Below, one piece after another: positions 15,401-30,400 of a stretch of 64,000 nt of DNA. The stretch spans positions 16,362-80,361 of the forward strand of contig JTDE01021359.1 in NCBI GenBank assembly GCA_014338405.1, read 5' to 3'. Origin of the DNA: Paragonimus skrjabini miyazakii. Taxonomy: Eukaryota > Platyhelminthes > Trematoda > Plagiorchiida > Troglotrematidae. Position 1 is the first letter of the stretch; each line of letters opens with the position of its first letter. The translations under genes and the position numbers were made by a program. The notes under the pieces are model-generated. The model was not told the DNA's origin and did not search any database. It saw only the letters and a program-made list of their open reading frames with translations.

Positions 15401-18400
15401 CTTTGCGTTTGCCTTCTGTTCATACTGTCCGGTAGGTTCAGGTGACTTCACAGTAACGAGTACCTTGCAGATTACCCAATCTGTCACGCGACATCGAACC
15501 TCTCGTTTGCATTCCAGATACTGCTGGTCAATTTTTGACAACCACACGTGATCTGCTGTGCCACACATAGACAGTCACCGATTCGCTCCATCCACGTTAA
15601 ACGCCGATCCGAAGTTTTGAAATCCTAGTTGTTTTTCATCTTCGGGGCTTGGTGACTACTAACCACTTTATGAATTTTTTATCCATGCCTGAAGTCAACT
15701 GGACAATAATAGTTTTTGGGTAGATGCGCTTGCAGAAACCCTTCTGTTCACAATTTAGTCCATCCTTGTACGGATTGATCAACTGACCTTATGAGAAGGC
15801 AATTATCATCGTAGTGGCCCTCGTGTGGTTGTTGTTTTTAGAACAGTAGCCCAGGAAATGGGAAGTGCTTCAGAAACCGGTCTCCATCCTTTGTAAACAA
15901 GTTTATCGTGTTTTTAGATAATTGCAAGCCTGCCCGACTCAAAAGTACACTCTCTTCAGATAGTGGCAAGAAAGTCACTTGTCGACGTAGATTGAAAAGT
16001 TGAATTTGGACATGTATACCTATCCACGATTGTTCAGCTTTATCCACAGCTACTTTCGCGTCCAACTGAAATATCTGCCTGCATCGATGACACTTAATCC
16101 ATCTACCCTCGCTAAGGATAAATACCTCGACACCCATATTGTCTTTCTGACTTCTATTATGACTCAGTGACGCTTCATTTCAATCTGATGAATGGCCATA
16201 TTTTATGAAAATTGTATGGGAGCATTGGTTGTTGGCGGATGTATTAATCCGAACTCTGTCGCCTCGGATGATGGCCTTTTTTTACATACCTTCTTAAAAG
16301 TTATGATTCATTCACTTGGCTTAACTGGTAAGTATGTTTGAGTACATAACGGATGCTGATGACGAGCCTTCAGGAGTGCCCCAAGGAAGTTGAGAAGTTT
16401 CGATCAGTCGGACATTGTGATCAATAGAGATGATCAAATTAATTCTGTTGCGTCTGGTCTGACGTAGATGCTTTGAAGTAGGTAAACAGAGCATCGGTTG
16501 GTTTGTACATACTGACCGTCAAACCCATTGGTTGGTGTGGTCACCCTGATAGATGCTTCTTAGCCGGTTTCCGAAGCCGCCACAGCTCCCGGTTAACGGG
16601 TAGACACAGAGTCAGGTCTTATGATTTTTGACACGGACGTGTTCCTAATACATGCAATGGGATGCATTTAGGCAACGTTACCGACTCGTTTCAAGTTCAA
16701 GATAATTACATTTTGATACCTTCATTCGATTTTCGCTGGTAGGAGGCAGTATGGTAAACATAGTCCTTTCCACGGTCATGTCCGAATAGTTTTTGGTGCC
16801 CAACACACCTGACAGAAGCTTCACTTTTCTGTAGTTGTGGTGCATATTTTCTTGGTTCTACAAAACACCATCTGCACTGTTGTTTGGACGCCGAAAATAC
16901 TGTCTTTTCTACAGAAGTATCCGGTTCAATGACTGTTGTATTGTTCCAACGTGACTTGCACCATTTCTGTCGTGCTTGTCAGTTAACTGACAAGTGTAGG
17001 TTAAACCGAGACCATTTACGGAGTGCAGGTGGTATTTTCAAAGCAGCATAAAATAGTGTTCAAGTAACGCTCTGTACCGTCTCGTCCAGTTCAAATGACC
17101 ATGGATTGCACGGACATGTTTTTCGTCCCACTCCACCGGACACTTTTGTTGCCTCTGATGAGATGGAGTCGTGCTTTTGGAAATCCAATTGGATTTCCTT
17201 TTGTCTATCTAGCGTGTACATGTTGCTTGATATGGTTTCTCAGGTCTATTTCCCTTCTTTGCATTAGTCTATACGGCCTGTTCGTTAAACCTTGGGTCAC
17301 ATGGTTCTCCAGTGGAATTGGATATCTGTGATGATGTTTTCCGTTCTTTTACGTCGTATGTTAGGCTTTCATGATGGACTAAGTTTCTTCATTTCCTCAT
17401 GTTGGCAGTCACACGACGAGTGTTTTTGATTGTCAATTGTCCCAGCCTGTCGCATCAATGCTAACGCTTTCAGTGAAGAAGGAGGGGTTTGACTATCGTT
17501 GCACTTTTCCCAAAGAACTTGTTTGCCTTCAAATTCAGCCAACCTATTCGTAAAGAAACGGTGAGCTCGAGTTTCACTTCTGTGTGGAACAAGCTACATA
17601 GGCCGCACAACACGGCGATTATCCGAACGCATATCGGGATCGATAAGACCCTGTTTGTCTGCGGTCGCTACGTGCTTGATCGAGTCGAACGATCTGATCA
17701 ATCAGACAGAATCGTTCAAGCCAATCTACCGGATATGTGGGATACAATCGAAACAGGTCAAAGGTCGTATACTATCAATTGCAGAGGCCATCGCAATTCG
17801 CCTATACTTACCACCTCTGTGCGCTCAAAATCGGCTAGTCAAAACGTTAAACCTTCCATAGCCGTGTACGAAAACCCAGGATAGAATGATCGCATAGATG
17901 TGACGTATCTCACGCAGATTTCGTACACCTCACGTGGTCAATGTTATGTAACTAAGTCTCTTGACTCAAACCAGACAGAAACTGTTGACTGACATCTTTC
18001 GCTTCAGTAATATGTTATCTACCACCCCCATTGAATTCTTATAAATGTGTTATATTTAGCCTGATGATGAAACACCAAAAACGAGCTTGTTTGCTACGCA
18101 TTTTTTCTCTTTCACAATTAGTCAATAATGCATTTCTTTGTCCTGACCAGAATTCGTACCCTGGCCCTCGTGATTGTGAGATAAGCATGTTAACCGCTAC
18201 CGAATTTACCTCATTGACCAAATCATTTTGTGTTCTGTCTATCGGACCATCGTCATCTCAACTGGTGTCGAACTAGCGGAACACGATGAGTTGTACAACT
18301 AAGCCATATATTTGCAACAATAATTGGTAATTTCGCCGGTCAAACAAAGAACGGGAAACGACAACTTTGGCTTACGTTCACCTGGCGGCAGTCTAACGCA

Positions 18401-21400
18401 AGTGGACCTTGCGAATGCCTATAGTGACACTTGAAGGAGTGCAAGCAGACCGACTTCGAAAGTTGCAGATCGTTATTAGCGGATAGGCATCCGCTATATG
18501 TGGTGTGGTGCTTGCCTGAAAGGGGTGACTTAATCTACATCGTGACATACGTTGAAGCAGTCTCACAAAGAAGATAAATGTAACTGCGTTATTATAGCCA
18601 GGAGCATTAGAAAAGCCAAGCCGTCGTTGGTTGTTACGGATTCGCATGAAGAATTGTTTTTATGCGCCTAAGCAGATCAATATTCAGCACTCACTTATTC
18701 AGCGTACACGTTGATTTGGCTTTTGGCGCGGCATAGGCGGGACGCTTTTTTCCATAAATCACAATGGACTGAATGTTTTTCAATGTTTTGTCCCGCACTG
18801 ATTGGACATACGTTGAGGCAGTTGACATCTCTCAGCTGGCGCACGATAGACGAGAAAGGTAGATGGTTTTCGTTTTCACTTTATATGCATTACCTTCACT
18901 GACTGTCAATGATTCTTCAATCGATCAATTGTCGTGCTAGCCTACTCCTCTCTCACACCATTACTTCATTGAACAGCATATCTCGAGCACTGTACACTGC
19001 TAAGCAACAACCTTGCAGCTTACTCATTGTAGCTTTGTTTTGAAAAAGCCAGTGGTTTTATTCTCACAGTTAGCAATGCTACATTGATTCCTGTTTAATG
19101 GACATTACTACGGTGGCGCTCCGTAGCATGCTGTTGGAAGTATTGGCAGTGCGAACTATGGTGGTCATGTGTAGTGATTTCAATTCCATGGTCTTGGAAA
19201 CATACGTTCATTATGATCCCACAGGTGATCGTTGACAGTGTGAACATGAAACGTCAACTCATTTCTTCCCATATGTGGATCAAAGCAAAATCACCTCGTA
19301 AAGTCGGAAAACTTAGGCGGCTTTAATTCGCATATCTTAGAATTTCCATTCAGTTTTCCCGGTTGGAGTTTTAATTCATCGACTGATTACCGAGTGTTTT
19401 TGATTTTGTCAGTCAGCATATCAAGCTCGAACAAACTGTGTTAAGTCCGGCTACCTAACGAATGCCATCAGCAGGGTTGATTAGGAAACACAGGCTAGAT
19501 GAGTGAACCGCACACATCAAGGAGCGTGTAGCGATTTAATCATTAGTAAATAACACGATATATATTTACTCTTGAAGAGTAACTAGTTAGTCCGTGCAAG
19601 TGCGTTAAAATACAGGTCTGAACGAGGACAATGCATTTCATGAATGCACTGGACCTGTACGTGTGCTGAGCGTTGCAAACCATCTGTCGGCTTTTGACCT
19701 AGGGTGTATATTCGCTGGATTCCTCCACATTAATTCCCTACTGGTGTTCCAAAAAGTTCAACTATTCAATGCCACTTGAAACACGTAGACCTCCTAGTTT
19801 ATCTAAGCATTCTCTTAGTTGCGCATTACACACTGATGGCGCTCATCTCACTGAGTATGCAAAAGCAATTTCCTTGATTCTAAAGCTTCTTGTGAGGAAT
19901 TTCAGTTGCGAGTCACTCCCTTGTATAAATTAATTCGCTTTCTTTCCTTTCTCTCTTTCTGTTCGCAGTCCCTACCAGAAACACTCTGCAAAAACCGATC
20001 GACGCACAAGTGTGGATTCGGGTGCCAGACTCGTTGGTGCTCATTCCGAACTGTCCCCGGCTAAATCATCTCAGTCTAATCCCAAGGTAAAGAACACCAC
20101 GCTCATGATTAACCGATGTGGCCTCTTTAAGGCGCGCTGAATTTGGTCTATATACCGTCATATTCGATCACAGTTAACTGAATCGTTCGTTTTTTGTGAT
20201 AGTTACCTAGTTGAAAGCAACGGAACTGGCTTTCCCCGATTAACCGCCCTGCCAGTTATGAAACCAGTTCTCCAGACGGGTTGGAAAATCAGATCATAGA
20301 AAAACGATAGGATTACAAAATTGGTGACTCTCACGTACTGCTATCCTATGAAGTGCTTCTAACTCGGGAGTGGTTCAGTGTGCAGAGAAGTGAAGTCGCT
20401 GAAACGTGTGACTACTAATGGTTTTGGCACAAGACCGCATTCAGAGCCATAACATCTGTAATTGGTGCCTAAACCCCTGGAAAACGATTTGAAGTGCGCG
20501 TTGCCATCCGGAGCAGCAACGGCAGCATAACGGTTAACATTCACGCAGTTCACGACCTTTGCAGAAAGCCACTTTCATACAGATTGTGTTGTAATCGGCC
20601 TAAAGGCTAAGCCTGTAATCCAAGTTTTACTCGTCAGTCTGCTTTTCACAGTGAATGTCTTCAACTGTTTGGGTGTCGAGCCATTTATTCCTTCATAGCG
20701 GCTGTGAGCCTGACCAAGCAATAACGTGGCCTCACCCGCCGTTCACTGCAACAGCATTGATGAATCTCCACTATCATCATCATCATCCTAGACAACAATA
20801 CGTCAGTGGTTCACACTGAAGCTTAACTGCCACACAACCGTGTAGAAGATAAACGCCAAAGAAACATAATTGAATTAAAAAATTGAAACAATTTCGGACG
20901 CCGTCACGCTATTGACTGGAGAACGCCACCATATCTGATAACGTTCCTAACCACCGATTTCAGTAAGCACCAGGTCTCCGACAACACAAACAACACTTAT
21001 TCAACGGAATATGCATTGCCTAATCACTTCGGGGTGTTACCCAACTGTTCATACTCTCGATGCATGACGTACTATCCATTAGACGCTCGGTTGGTACACC
21101 GAATTCATGACCTCATCGTCAAAGAGTGTGTACTTGTGTTGTGTTGTTGTTACGGTCGATCGAGCATCCGAGATTTGTGGATACACGTGAGGATTAACAC
21201 TCGTATTGCTCAGTCAATCATCTGACTTGTTGCTGGCCAGACATTGCAAATCTGTATACAGCTTCGTCACGAATAGACTATGTTTCGGAAAGCGAAGTGG
21301 CTCATACCCGAGTATTATGCATGGTTGGCGACATCCGAAACGGATTAGCCTGTCACAGTGACCGAAGCCAAAGGACGCCTGTGCTTTAAACCATCACCGC

Positions 21401-24400
21401 AAGTGGCTTGCGCTGCACCACTTGCAGTTCCACTCACACACCACGTATCCGGCGTAAACCCGAAGGAATAAGACCAGCATAGACCGAGTATTATGCACCG
21501 TTTTGTTAATCGACAACTGACATTATACTCTCATCTACTAAATGAAGCTTAATCTCGTCAGTGACCAGCCGTATCAACTGCAATCAGTCGAAGTTATACG
21601 TGTAATTTGAGTACTAAATTAAATTGTTTTCCAATTCCGAACAGTACGGTGCCCTATCGATGAGATTTATAGCATCCAAGCCACTTCAGATGTCACTGAA
21701 TCTCGTATCGAATAAGATTGCACACTTCATCTGCCGATGTGTTACCGCAACGACTTTATGGAGTCTCTACGGCATAATATATGCTGGAACATGCAAGTGT
21801 GGATTTGATTTCCGAATTACTCCAAGATATGATACATGCCAGCCGAAGAATTCTGGGCTTATCTAGATTAATTACTAGCTTGGTTACTGGGATTTTTTTT
21901 GTGTCGGCTTTTTAACTAAGGTGGTGTTCATTACGAAACAATGCACAGTGGCTTTTTTTTTAAATTATCACTGTGGAACAATAATCTACTGTAAATTCGA
22001 AATGTTCCTTTTTTTTACTTTGTCGAGTACCGCGCTTGTAGAATTGTGCAAAACACGGAAATGCCATATCGATGTAGCTGTCATATTATGATTGTATGCC
22101 TTGTGAACCATGTCCAATGATAGCCATTCACTTGGCTTTTCCAGTAGGCTCTTGTTTAATACGAGTTATAGAGATTCAAAACCTATATATCTTTATAGTT
22201 TCATCGAAGCCATTTTGTCATTATTGTTATTGAAACATTTATGGACATTTTTCCACCTGATTATCCTTAGACGTTGTTCTAAGTTATCATTTTAAAGAGT
22301 AGAAGTACTCAGCTAGACCACATATTAAGATGACTAGTTCAATACTAAGACACTTAATCAATCTTATTGCAGAGTGTATGTTTCACTGGGTTTCTCCTGT
22401 GTCTTATTGCCCTGAACCTTTGGAAGTTGAGTGTGGGTCGGGATGTTTACAACGCACATCTACGCAGAGCGTATCTAGGTCATTGGTTGCTCGTCGACTG
22501 GCAATATTCGAGAATTCGAGATATTAACCTGGTCTAAGGCGCTGTTGGTAGATTGTTAAGATGGGCATGTGATTGTTTCCAGAGATATGTTTTAAATTTC
22601 TGTTGTGAATCTGAAAAGTTTTACATATCCTGTCTACTTCGTACTGTGTATGGATACTCGAGGTTTTGTATTCCAATCTTAATGCTAACAAGTTCATTCT
22701 GTGTGTCCAGTTTCATTCCCAGGGTATTACTGCTTCGGGAAATGTGAGCTAACATAATGATCTTGCAATATAACGTCATCCAGATATGGTCGTATGCGAG
22801 TAACCTCCTACGCTAGTTAACCAACGTTTTAAAGCACGAGGCGCCAAACTTCGTAAGACCTCTAACCTTGATCCTGTTTGGACACAATTCGTTATTATGT
22901 TCACCCATTCGAACATTCACTCTAGTATTGGATGGATGATATTTACCTAAGTGCCAACTTCTTGGCCACGTGGTTGATGTAACGTGAGACTCATCATCAT
23001 ATACAGCAGTACATCTGGTTCACATCGGTGCTTAACTGCCACACAACCACGAAGAAGAAAAAAAGAAACCCTGTGTAGAAAGAGAGAAGAAAAAAAGAAA
23101 AGGAGAGGGGACCTAACCACTAAAAAATAGCTACGTTTATATTCAAACATACAACATCAGGGCGCCTACACCTTGCAAACAAACAATGGAGTGGTAAGTG
23201 AAAGTAAGAAGTCATCAGCAAGACAGCTTCCTCATGGCTTTCATTGCTCCGTATCATTAAGTGCACACTTCAAAGACAACTTGGCCAAACAACGACAACA
23301 TTCACGCCACTGAGCTCGGTTAGCCGCCATCTCACCTAACGTTTCAAGCCATCGACTTTGTTAGTCGCTAGTTTGCTGTTCAATGCTGATTCTGCTTACA
23401 TTTTTCGATCGTGCCACCAGACTGGTTCTCCATATGCACACATGCGGCAGCGATAGGTTAAGTCGTCGTGAAACGTTTGAAACCAAATACTCGCATGCGT
23501 CTGTCAGGTGTGTGTAACTGCGACAAGATCATACCACCCACCACTCTGGCTCGGTGGCCTGTCACATAATTTCTAACCGATATAGCTGGAAGACACACTA
23601 CTGTGTGAATTCATTTCATACAGTTTCGTTGGTAATTCGGCAAGCCTGTGGACAAAAGCAACTTTTTTTTAATCGAACTGGTAATCGGATCAATCGATTC
23701 ACATCGTGTATGCCATATCATGTATGTCCGCAATAAACTATGGTCAAACCTTTCTTTTAGGATGCACAGAGCGAACTGTGCAACTTTGGCTAGATTGGGC
23801 TAGATCAGTTGACGTCATGAACGTGACACTGTTCCTTCGGTTTGTCTGTTTTACCATTCCTTCGAGTATAAATCTTAACTTGTTTTCAATCCAATCCTTT
23901 GTTCAGTATATCTTTTTCTGGTCGGTCCTATAACTCCTGGATTAGTCCTATTGGTGTCTTACACCTTTGTTATTTTTTATATTTTCTGTGATGTTTTCCC
24001 GTGTCAATTTCACATAACTCATTTCCGATTTGAAGAACCATTATAGATGAGTTGTCTACTTATTCATCGACAAGTAGATCCGCCTTATTCTCTATCCGTC
24101 AACCAACTGGAGTTGCTTTGTGGTCTGTGTGATTGCCCGCTTGGAATTTCTTAAATTCACATTTGAATATGTTGGAGTGCATTCAGGGTGAAAACATTGC
24201 ATAGCCTGAATTGTGCAATGTCCTGTCTAACTACTTTGTATTTCTGAACTCCAAACGGCTAGTTGATGGTAGCAACGACGACTGTCAGTATGAACATCCA
24301 TGGACTTCAACCCACGTTTTCTCAATTATTGTTCTTTTCGTTTAAACAGTCTTCCCGTAATCATCCTACGTGTATGTGTAACTTCATGTTTTTTTTTGTA

Positions 24401-27400
24401 TTGAGACAACATAAACCTTTTATTTGCCTGCTTTCCCGGCCAACGTAACTACTCAGTTCTCCATGCTTGTTCTTCGTACTTCCTATCACAGCGCAGCTCG
24501 GGAATACTATTAGTGAGACTATACCCTGTTGTTTACATCTCAGCACGATATCGATTATATTACAGTACTGACATCTTAAATGGCGTGTTTCTTTGTTTAA
24601 TGGTTCCGTTTCTGCTACCTCATAAGTTGTTCCGCGCCTTGTTAGAACTAGAGGCCATCAGTCCTTTTAACTGTCAGCCGCAACAGTGCAAAACTTAACG
24701 TAATTCTCTCCATATGTGTTTGGCCAGACCAATTCCTCCATGCGTTATGAGCACATGTTAGCCAAAGCCCGTTCGCTCCTGCAACAAACGCGCTTGCATC
24801 AACAACCCATGCCTCCCTACACTGACGCGTTACCTCCGTTGGCTAATTCGCGGAAGCAGCGCCCACTTTCCTCCGCCAGTTCTGCTAACAGTTCCAATCC
24901 GGCAGATGAGCGAAGACAGTCTAGCGAGACTGAACTGAATACAGAAGTGGAAAATAGAGTCATAAAACATTACGGATCAGCAAGTACGTTCGTTTCTTCA
25001 TCTGGGCGTGAAACTGCACTTGTGTTCTTTGACGAAACAATTTATTCTCATGTGCAGTAGATCATTATTTTATTTTCAGAATGAACGGTTTCACGTGCCC
25101 TGTTTATAGTATCGTTTTCAGCTTGCCTATCTTACTAAGGTTGCGTCGTAGTATTCGAAACTCTAAACCATTGTCCCTCTCTTTGGGAACATTCATCTTT
25201 GTGACATTTCGTAAACCCGTGGTTGTTTGAGACAGTAATGATTGACAGTGCTCTTCAGCTTTCTACTCTCACGATCTCACCGTTTATTTCGCTTGTCAGC
25301 GGGTGAGATTATGCCAGACGATATGCAATTCAGTCTGATTGCTTTGGATACCAACGATGTTCACAATCGTGCATTTTCTGATTTGAGTCCTGTCTACACC
25401 TTATTCTATGACTTATGCTTTAACGGATTAGTGAGACTCACTCTGTACACTGTGTCGCGTAGTAGCAATATTTTAAGGTATCTTAATCGGGAATTTAATG
25501 TTTACACTCATCCACACAGAATTGGTAACCGGAAGTATGGCAGTTTTGCCGTGGTACGATGTTAGTCCTTTTGCGTTTGACTGGATAGGTTCAACGTAAA
25601 CCGCCAAAAAGGTGGTTAATGATCAGTTTTTCTAGCCTGATCCTACTCTTCCAAACCACCAGTATATCAGCTATCCTAGATGTAGCTCATAACGTTCGAG
25701 TACGTTTATGTGAATGTGAGAGAGAACGAATGTTTGGCCTGATGACGATCATATGGATTACGGGTTTTCGGTCGTACATCGAATGGATACTTCCCTTCAG
25801 GTCAGAATTGGCTTCCTACCCGTTTTTTGCGCAAACAAAATCGTCTTGACGCCGACAGTAGAAGGGCGCTTTCGTTCTATCGATGTATGTGGACGCCATT
25901 CACAACATTGTTTTGCAACTTCGAAAATGAATAAGGGAAGTGTTTGACATTTGCACTTGGGCGTGGAAGTCAAAATTTTTGACCACATATCATTTGAACT
26001 TCAGTCGCTGAAAACCCCGACCCCCTAATTGATGTACCATTAAAAATGTAATGTCTTCGATTCGTGTGCAATCCTGCTTACATACATGTCGGAAAATCGA
26101 GTACTTATGATTGGGTGCATTTTTCTTTGGTACCCCTGCAATCTGTTTACAGGGAACTGACCGAAGAACATGATAGAGCGGACTTTACGTTACTAAAGAT
26201 GGATGAATTGGCCTTCCAATGTGGCGGATATCCCAACTTAGGCTATTTCGGTGCACAATTGTCTTTTAGAAGTTCATCAGACTACCTTAAAGCCAAGATT
26301 TTGAGATTCTTGTTCTTACGTGGGAACAAAACTTAGGGATCTTCCCACCACACAGTACATAGAGAGCGTACTGTTCGCGGTTTTCAGTTGAAATTGATAG
26401 CCAATGTTTTGAACAAGTTCACACGTTTTGTGGGGAGTTATCAGTCTATGAAACGACAACAAGAACTACTGAATCACACTACCTGTTGTTTATGCGTTAT
26501 ATGCAACTGCAACCCCGGATGTTTACTCTCTGGACTGTTCATGCAACCGATTGCACCACACGTTTGGTGATTGTGTATGCCACTGTAGTGCGGTCTGAGT
26601 AATCATACTGATTTTCGTTATCCCTTGAAAGCTTGAGTAAGTGCTTAAAATAACTCAGATGTCGATATTGTTGACTACGAGCACGTTCACGTAAATAATG
26701 AACATTATCGTAGATCTAAATGTACGTGCTAACTTGTGTACTGTTGTTCAGGCCGCATGTTGGTATTGCCGTTCAACCTGCGCGTCAGTTATCTGCGTGT
26801 TCGGCTACTCTAGCTCGGTTGTTTTCCGAAGGCGTAGTTCAAACCATTCGAACCTGGCTGGATGAGAGCGAGTGTGCATACGTGTTTGTGTGTCTGCCGG
26901 CGCTGGTTTGTGTCCAAGTGCTTAGTCAGCAACTGCTCTGTTAACCGAAACTAACATATTCTATGATCGTCACGTATCTAGTGACATATGGGAAAACAGC
27001 TGTGAGATGATCTTCATAGCTTGTCGCAACATTTGGATTAAATGGGCTGTCAAATCACCTCAAGCTCCTGTTATTATGAGCTAGTCGCTGTCTTCAGCCA
27101 CTCTCATTTTCTTGAAGACGGCGTGCTAGATTAAGTTCTGAACTTTCGCAACCGAAGGCGCTGGATGTCGTTTGGCCTAGCTCACCACATGTACGGTGCT
27201 GGATTTTATCAGGGTTCCTATACGAAGCCACAAGTCGACGTATCCAAGACTAAACAGTTGGCTGTTGGAAGCTCAGTGAATCTTCGAATGCGGACAAAAA
27301 CCACTCCGGCAAATCCCAGATGACTGATGTACATTACACGACAAAATTATAAAGTCACGGATTTCACATGCAATGTTTCTGTTCCATTTGTACACCATAC

Positions 27401-30400
27401 CTGTCAAGGAAGTCGCCGTTTGCCCGAAAATATGGTTTGCCAGGAAGACTAACAAAGTACAATGTCAGCGACCTTCACCGTTGCTATAGTCATGTACTTC
27501 TCCGATCTCCACGATCGTCCTCAGCCGTCATGACAACTGGTGTTGTTATCCTGACTACACGGCTAAACTGTACTGTCTAGACTTTTGTCTGATTCATTCC
27601 CTTTAACCTCGTTTGTTGCTAGTCGCAAACCTTATAAATACGAACGGGTTTGTGGCCATGTTGTCTTCGGGCTTAGTGACATAAAGAAGCTCTGTTTGAA
27701 GGCCAGTCTTTTGCCTGTGTTCATACGGTAGCCTCGGGTGGATGGGTTGAATGGGAAGAGACTAACTGAACGCGTATACTCCATACTCCGTCGTTCATTA
27801 CCGTTATCCGCCATGCTGTTGTCTGCAGTTTCATTGACCGTTATTCCGGTTCGCGCCCATAAGCCATAGATCCAGTTACAACAATACCCATTGTTACAGT
27901 TAAAATTTTAGCACAATATACTTCACAGTATCATAACTGGAACAGAAGTGTTTTACATTTCTGACGATTAATGTAGGAAGACCAAAACAGCAGCCTCGAC
28001 AAAGTTGTAGGTCGGTTTCGGAAGTTTTTCGTTTTTGAGCAGCTTGTTGAAAGTTCTCTGTCAATTCCTGTTGATAATAGCGCTTCTTATCGTGGAGACA
28101 GTATTTACGAGTTCATTTTACACTGTTTTTGTCTTGAGATCACCTTCAATTCAGCCGTACACTTGCTGGCCACGAATGTTCCAGAGATTTCACACAGGCC
28201 AAAATGGGGACTATAGGTTGACTAGTGTATCAAGCAATTAGTAAAGCAAATTTAACTTTTTTTTGAAGCGGGGCGCATGTGGAGAGCATTGTATTGTTAA
28301 AATATAACTCCCATTGGCGCTTGTGACACACTAGATGGTGATAAAGGACTATCCACCATGTTCTACATCCACTATGGCCATCCTACGCACATCCGTAGCA
28401 ATGAATGAACCAAAAGCCTTTGTCGATCATTTATCGCTAGCTTTCTTACCAAAGCACATCATCCATCCCTATGCCCTACTGGTTAGGCTTTAATGCTACT
28501 CCAGGATCTTGGGGGTTTCATATTAGGAATCCACTATCCAACCATCCCACTATATGACTTTGTCTACGTTAGGTTGTTCGAAGGCTAAACTACCACAAAA
28601 GGTTATACTGGTCAGCTAACATTGTAATGTGACAGTTAAGCACCATTGTGGACCACTGATGTATTACTGTTTACGATTATGATACTGATAAACATTGTAC
28701 TCCACTAACACTACTGTTTGACATCGTGTTATTCGTAAGTAGTGTAACAAGCTCGTTAATTTCGAACCGATCTGTCAGTGGTAACTCGTGGGCTTCGGCT
28801 GGATTCGAATCAATGGCATGTACCGCATACCTTTACGCCATATCTGCTCCACCAACTGAGCTAAGAATGTGCTCGTAAGGGAGGAAACTTCACTTTGCAA
28901 CCGTTCGATGATCAAACCGGAAACAATTCTGTAACACCATTAAAGTTACTGTTGTGAAACATTCCTACGCAGTTGTCTTTTTATTACCGAAAGGCTCATG
29001 TTAGACGTCATTTGATGAACTCTGTCTGTTCGGCTTGAGTGAGGTTGATGACCTTTCTTTTCATCTACCAACGGAAACAGAATTCACAAGAATCTGCGCG
29101 CTGCACGTTTCGGTCCCTTAAGTGATTTAATGATCCTCTCTGAGCTTTGATTCATTTATCTAAAAGCGATAACTCAGTTTTTAGCGGAAGCATAACTAAT
29201 CTCGGTTGAATTACCATGCCAGCTGAAACCTGCGATGATCATTCTTCCGTACTAGAACTCTACGGGAGTAAACCTAAAGCACTGGTGTATGTATTTTCCC
29301 AGATGCTGTTCGGTTGTGGAATGTAATTGTTTGGTTCTAACGCTGACGTGATTCAGAATCCGTGTGTTTCGTTTGAGGGGTCACCTTGAAGTTACCCACA
29401 GGTGGATTTATATTCATGTTGCGGTCATTTTCACAACTCTTTCCGTTTGTTTCGAGAAATATGAGCTGTTTTCAAACATGTCTGGTCTGCGGAATTTCCT
29501 GTTGTTTTGAAGTATGAACTTCGATTGGACCTGGTCTGTATTTTGCTTCTGACGTATGTTGATCATATGACACTATTTCATGTTATCTAAAGCCTGATGC
29601 TTTTATTCTGACTGTCGTTCTTGCAGCTTCCTCATGTTTTTGAATATCTGATATCCATATGTTTGATCCATTAGTGTTGAATTTTCACCCTGTAAATGGA
29701 TCACGATTCATTTCAATTTACCGCACAGCTGACCTACTCAGAATGTACGGTATGACGACTGAGCGCGTGTCACGTTGGCCTGCCTTGGTTTATTTGCTTG
29801 CCAACATTTTTGTAACCCACTACTGGTTTAGCTAATGTTTACTACTTATAGAGAACAATTTATCGATGCCTGCTATCTCTCCTAAAGCTATGGTAAGCTC
29901 CATGTTATTGATAAAAGTCGGAATAGAGATAGGATTTGATTCATGGAACTTAATCACATTCTGCACGGGAGCAAATAATCGAATTGCATGAAACTAAGAT
30001 AACATCTGCGAACCAGCGTCACTGGAGTTTTAACTGCCTATCTTTACTGTTTGTGCTTGTTCCAAGAACAAATTGGTCGAACAACAGCAAAATTTCCGTC
30101 ATTTAACCAGTTTGGCGACTGTTTCCCCCAAAGTTTTCAGCTATGCGGTGTGAGTTGCAGAACCCCCGTCGTTGAAGACGGTCTTGGTCCACAGTGGCCA
30201 ACCCAGTGGTAATCGTTCTCCTTTCTCTACTTTAACTTCTCATTTGACGACCTCATTTTCTAAATCAATCACTGGGTGGTCTTCTAGGCCCTTCTATGCA
30301 CCCAATACTGTTTGCAGTCGTGCTGGCTTTCCAGTGACGTGAACCACCTTGTTAACGTTATGTTGGATATCTGAACAACTGCTGTTTTACGTCAAGTCAC

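Larger units (their letters stand above)
20087..24727. other. Third EHBP1 intron with retroelement pieces
   Basis: It holds two family 2 retroelement 3' ends (20771-20860 and 22991-23368). The rest, including AT-rich stretches with T runs near 21890-22020, shows no gene. Confidence 0.5.

Noticed and set aside
23554..23933. Overlapping + strand short frames
   Set aside because: No domain, splice context or codon signal; background for AT-rich intron DNA.
26749..26944. Possible extra EHBP1 exon after ttgttcag
   Set aside because: The phase required by the exon ending at 24983 gives a stop; the open frame would need a different phase and a weak donor.
28795..28870. Working tRNA gene
   Set aside because: A and B boxes and the D-stem are good, but the T-stem and anticodon stem have mismatches, so it is listed as a tRNA-like repeat.
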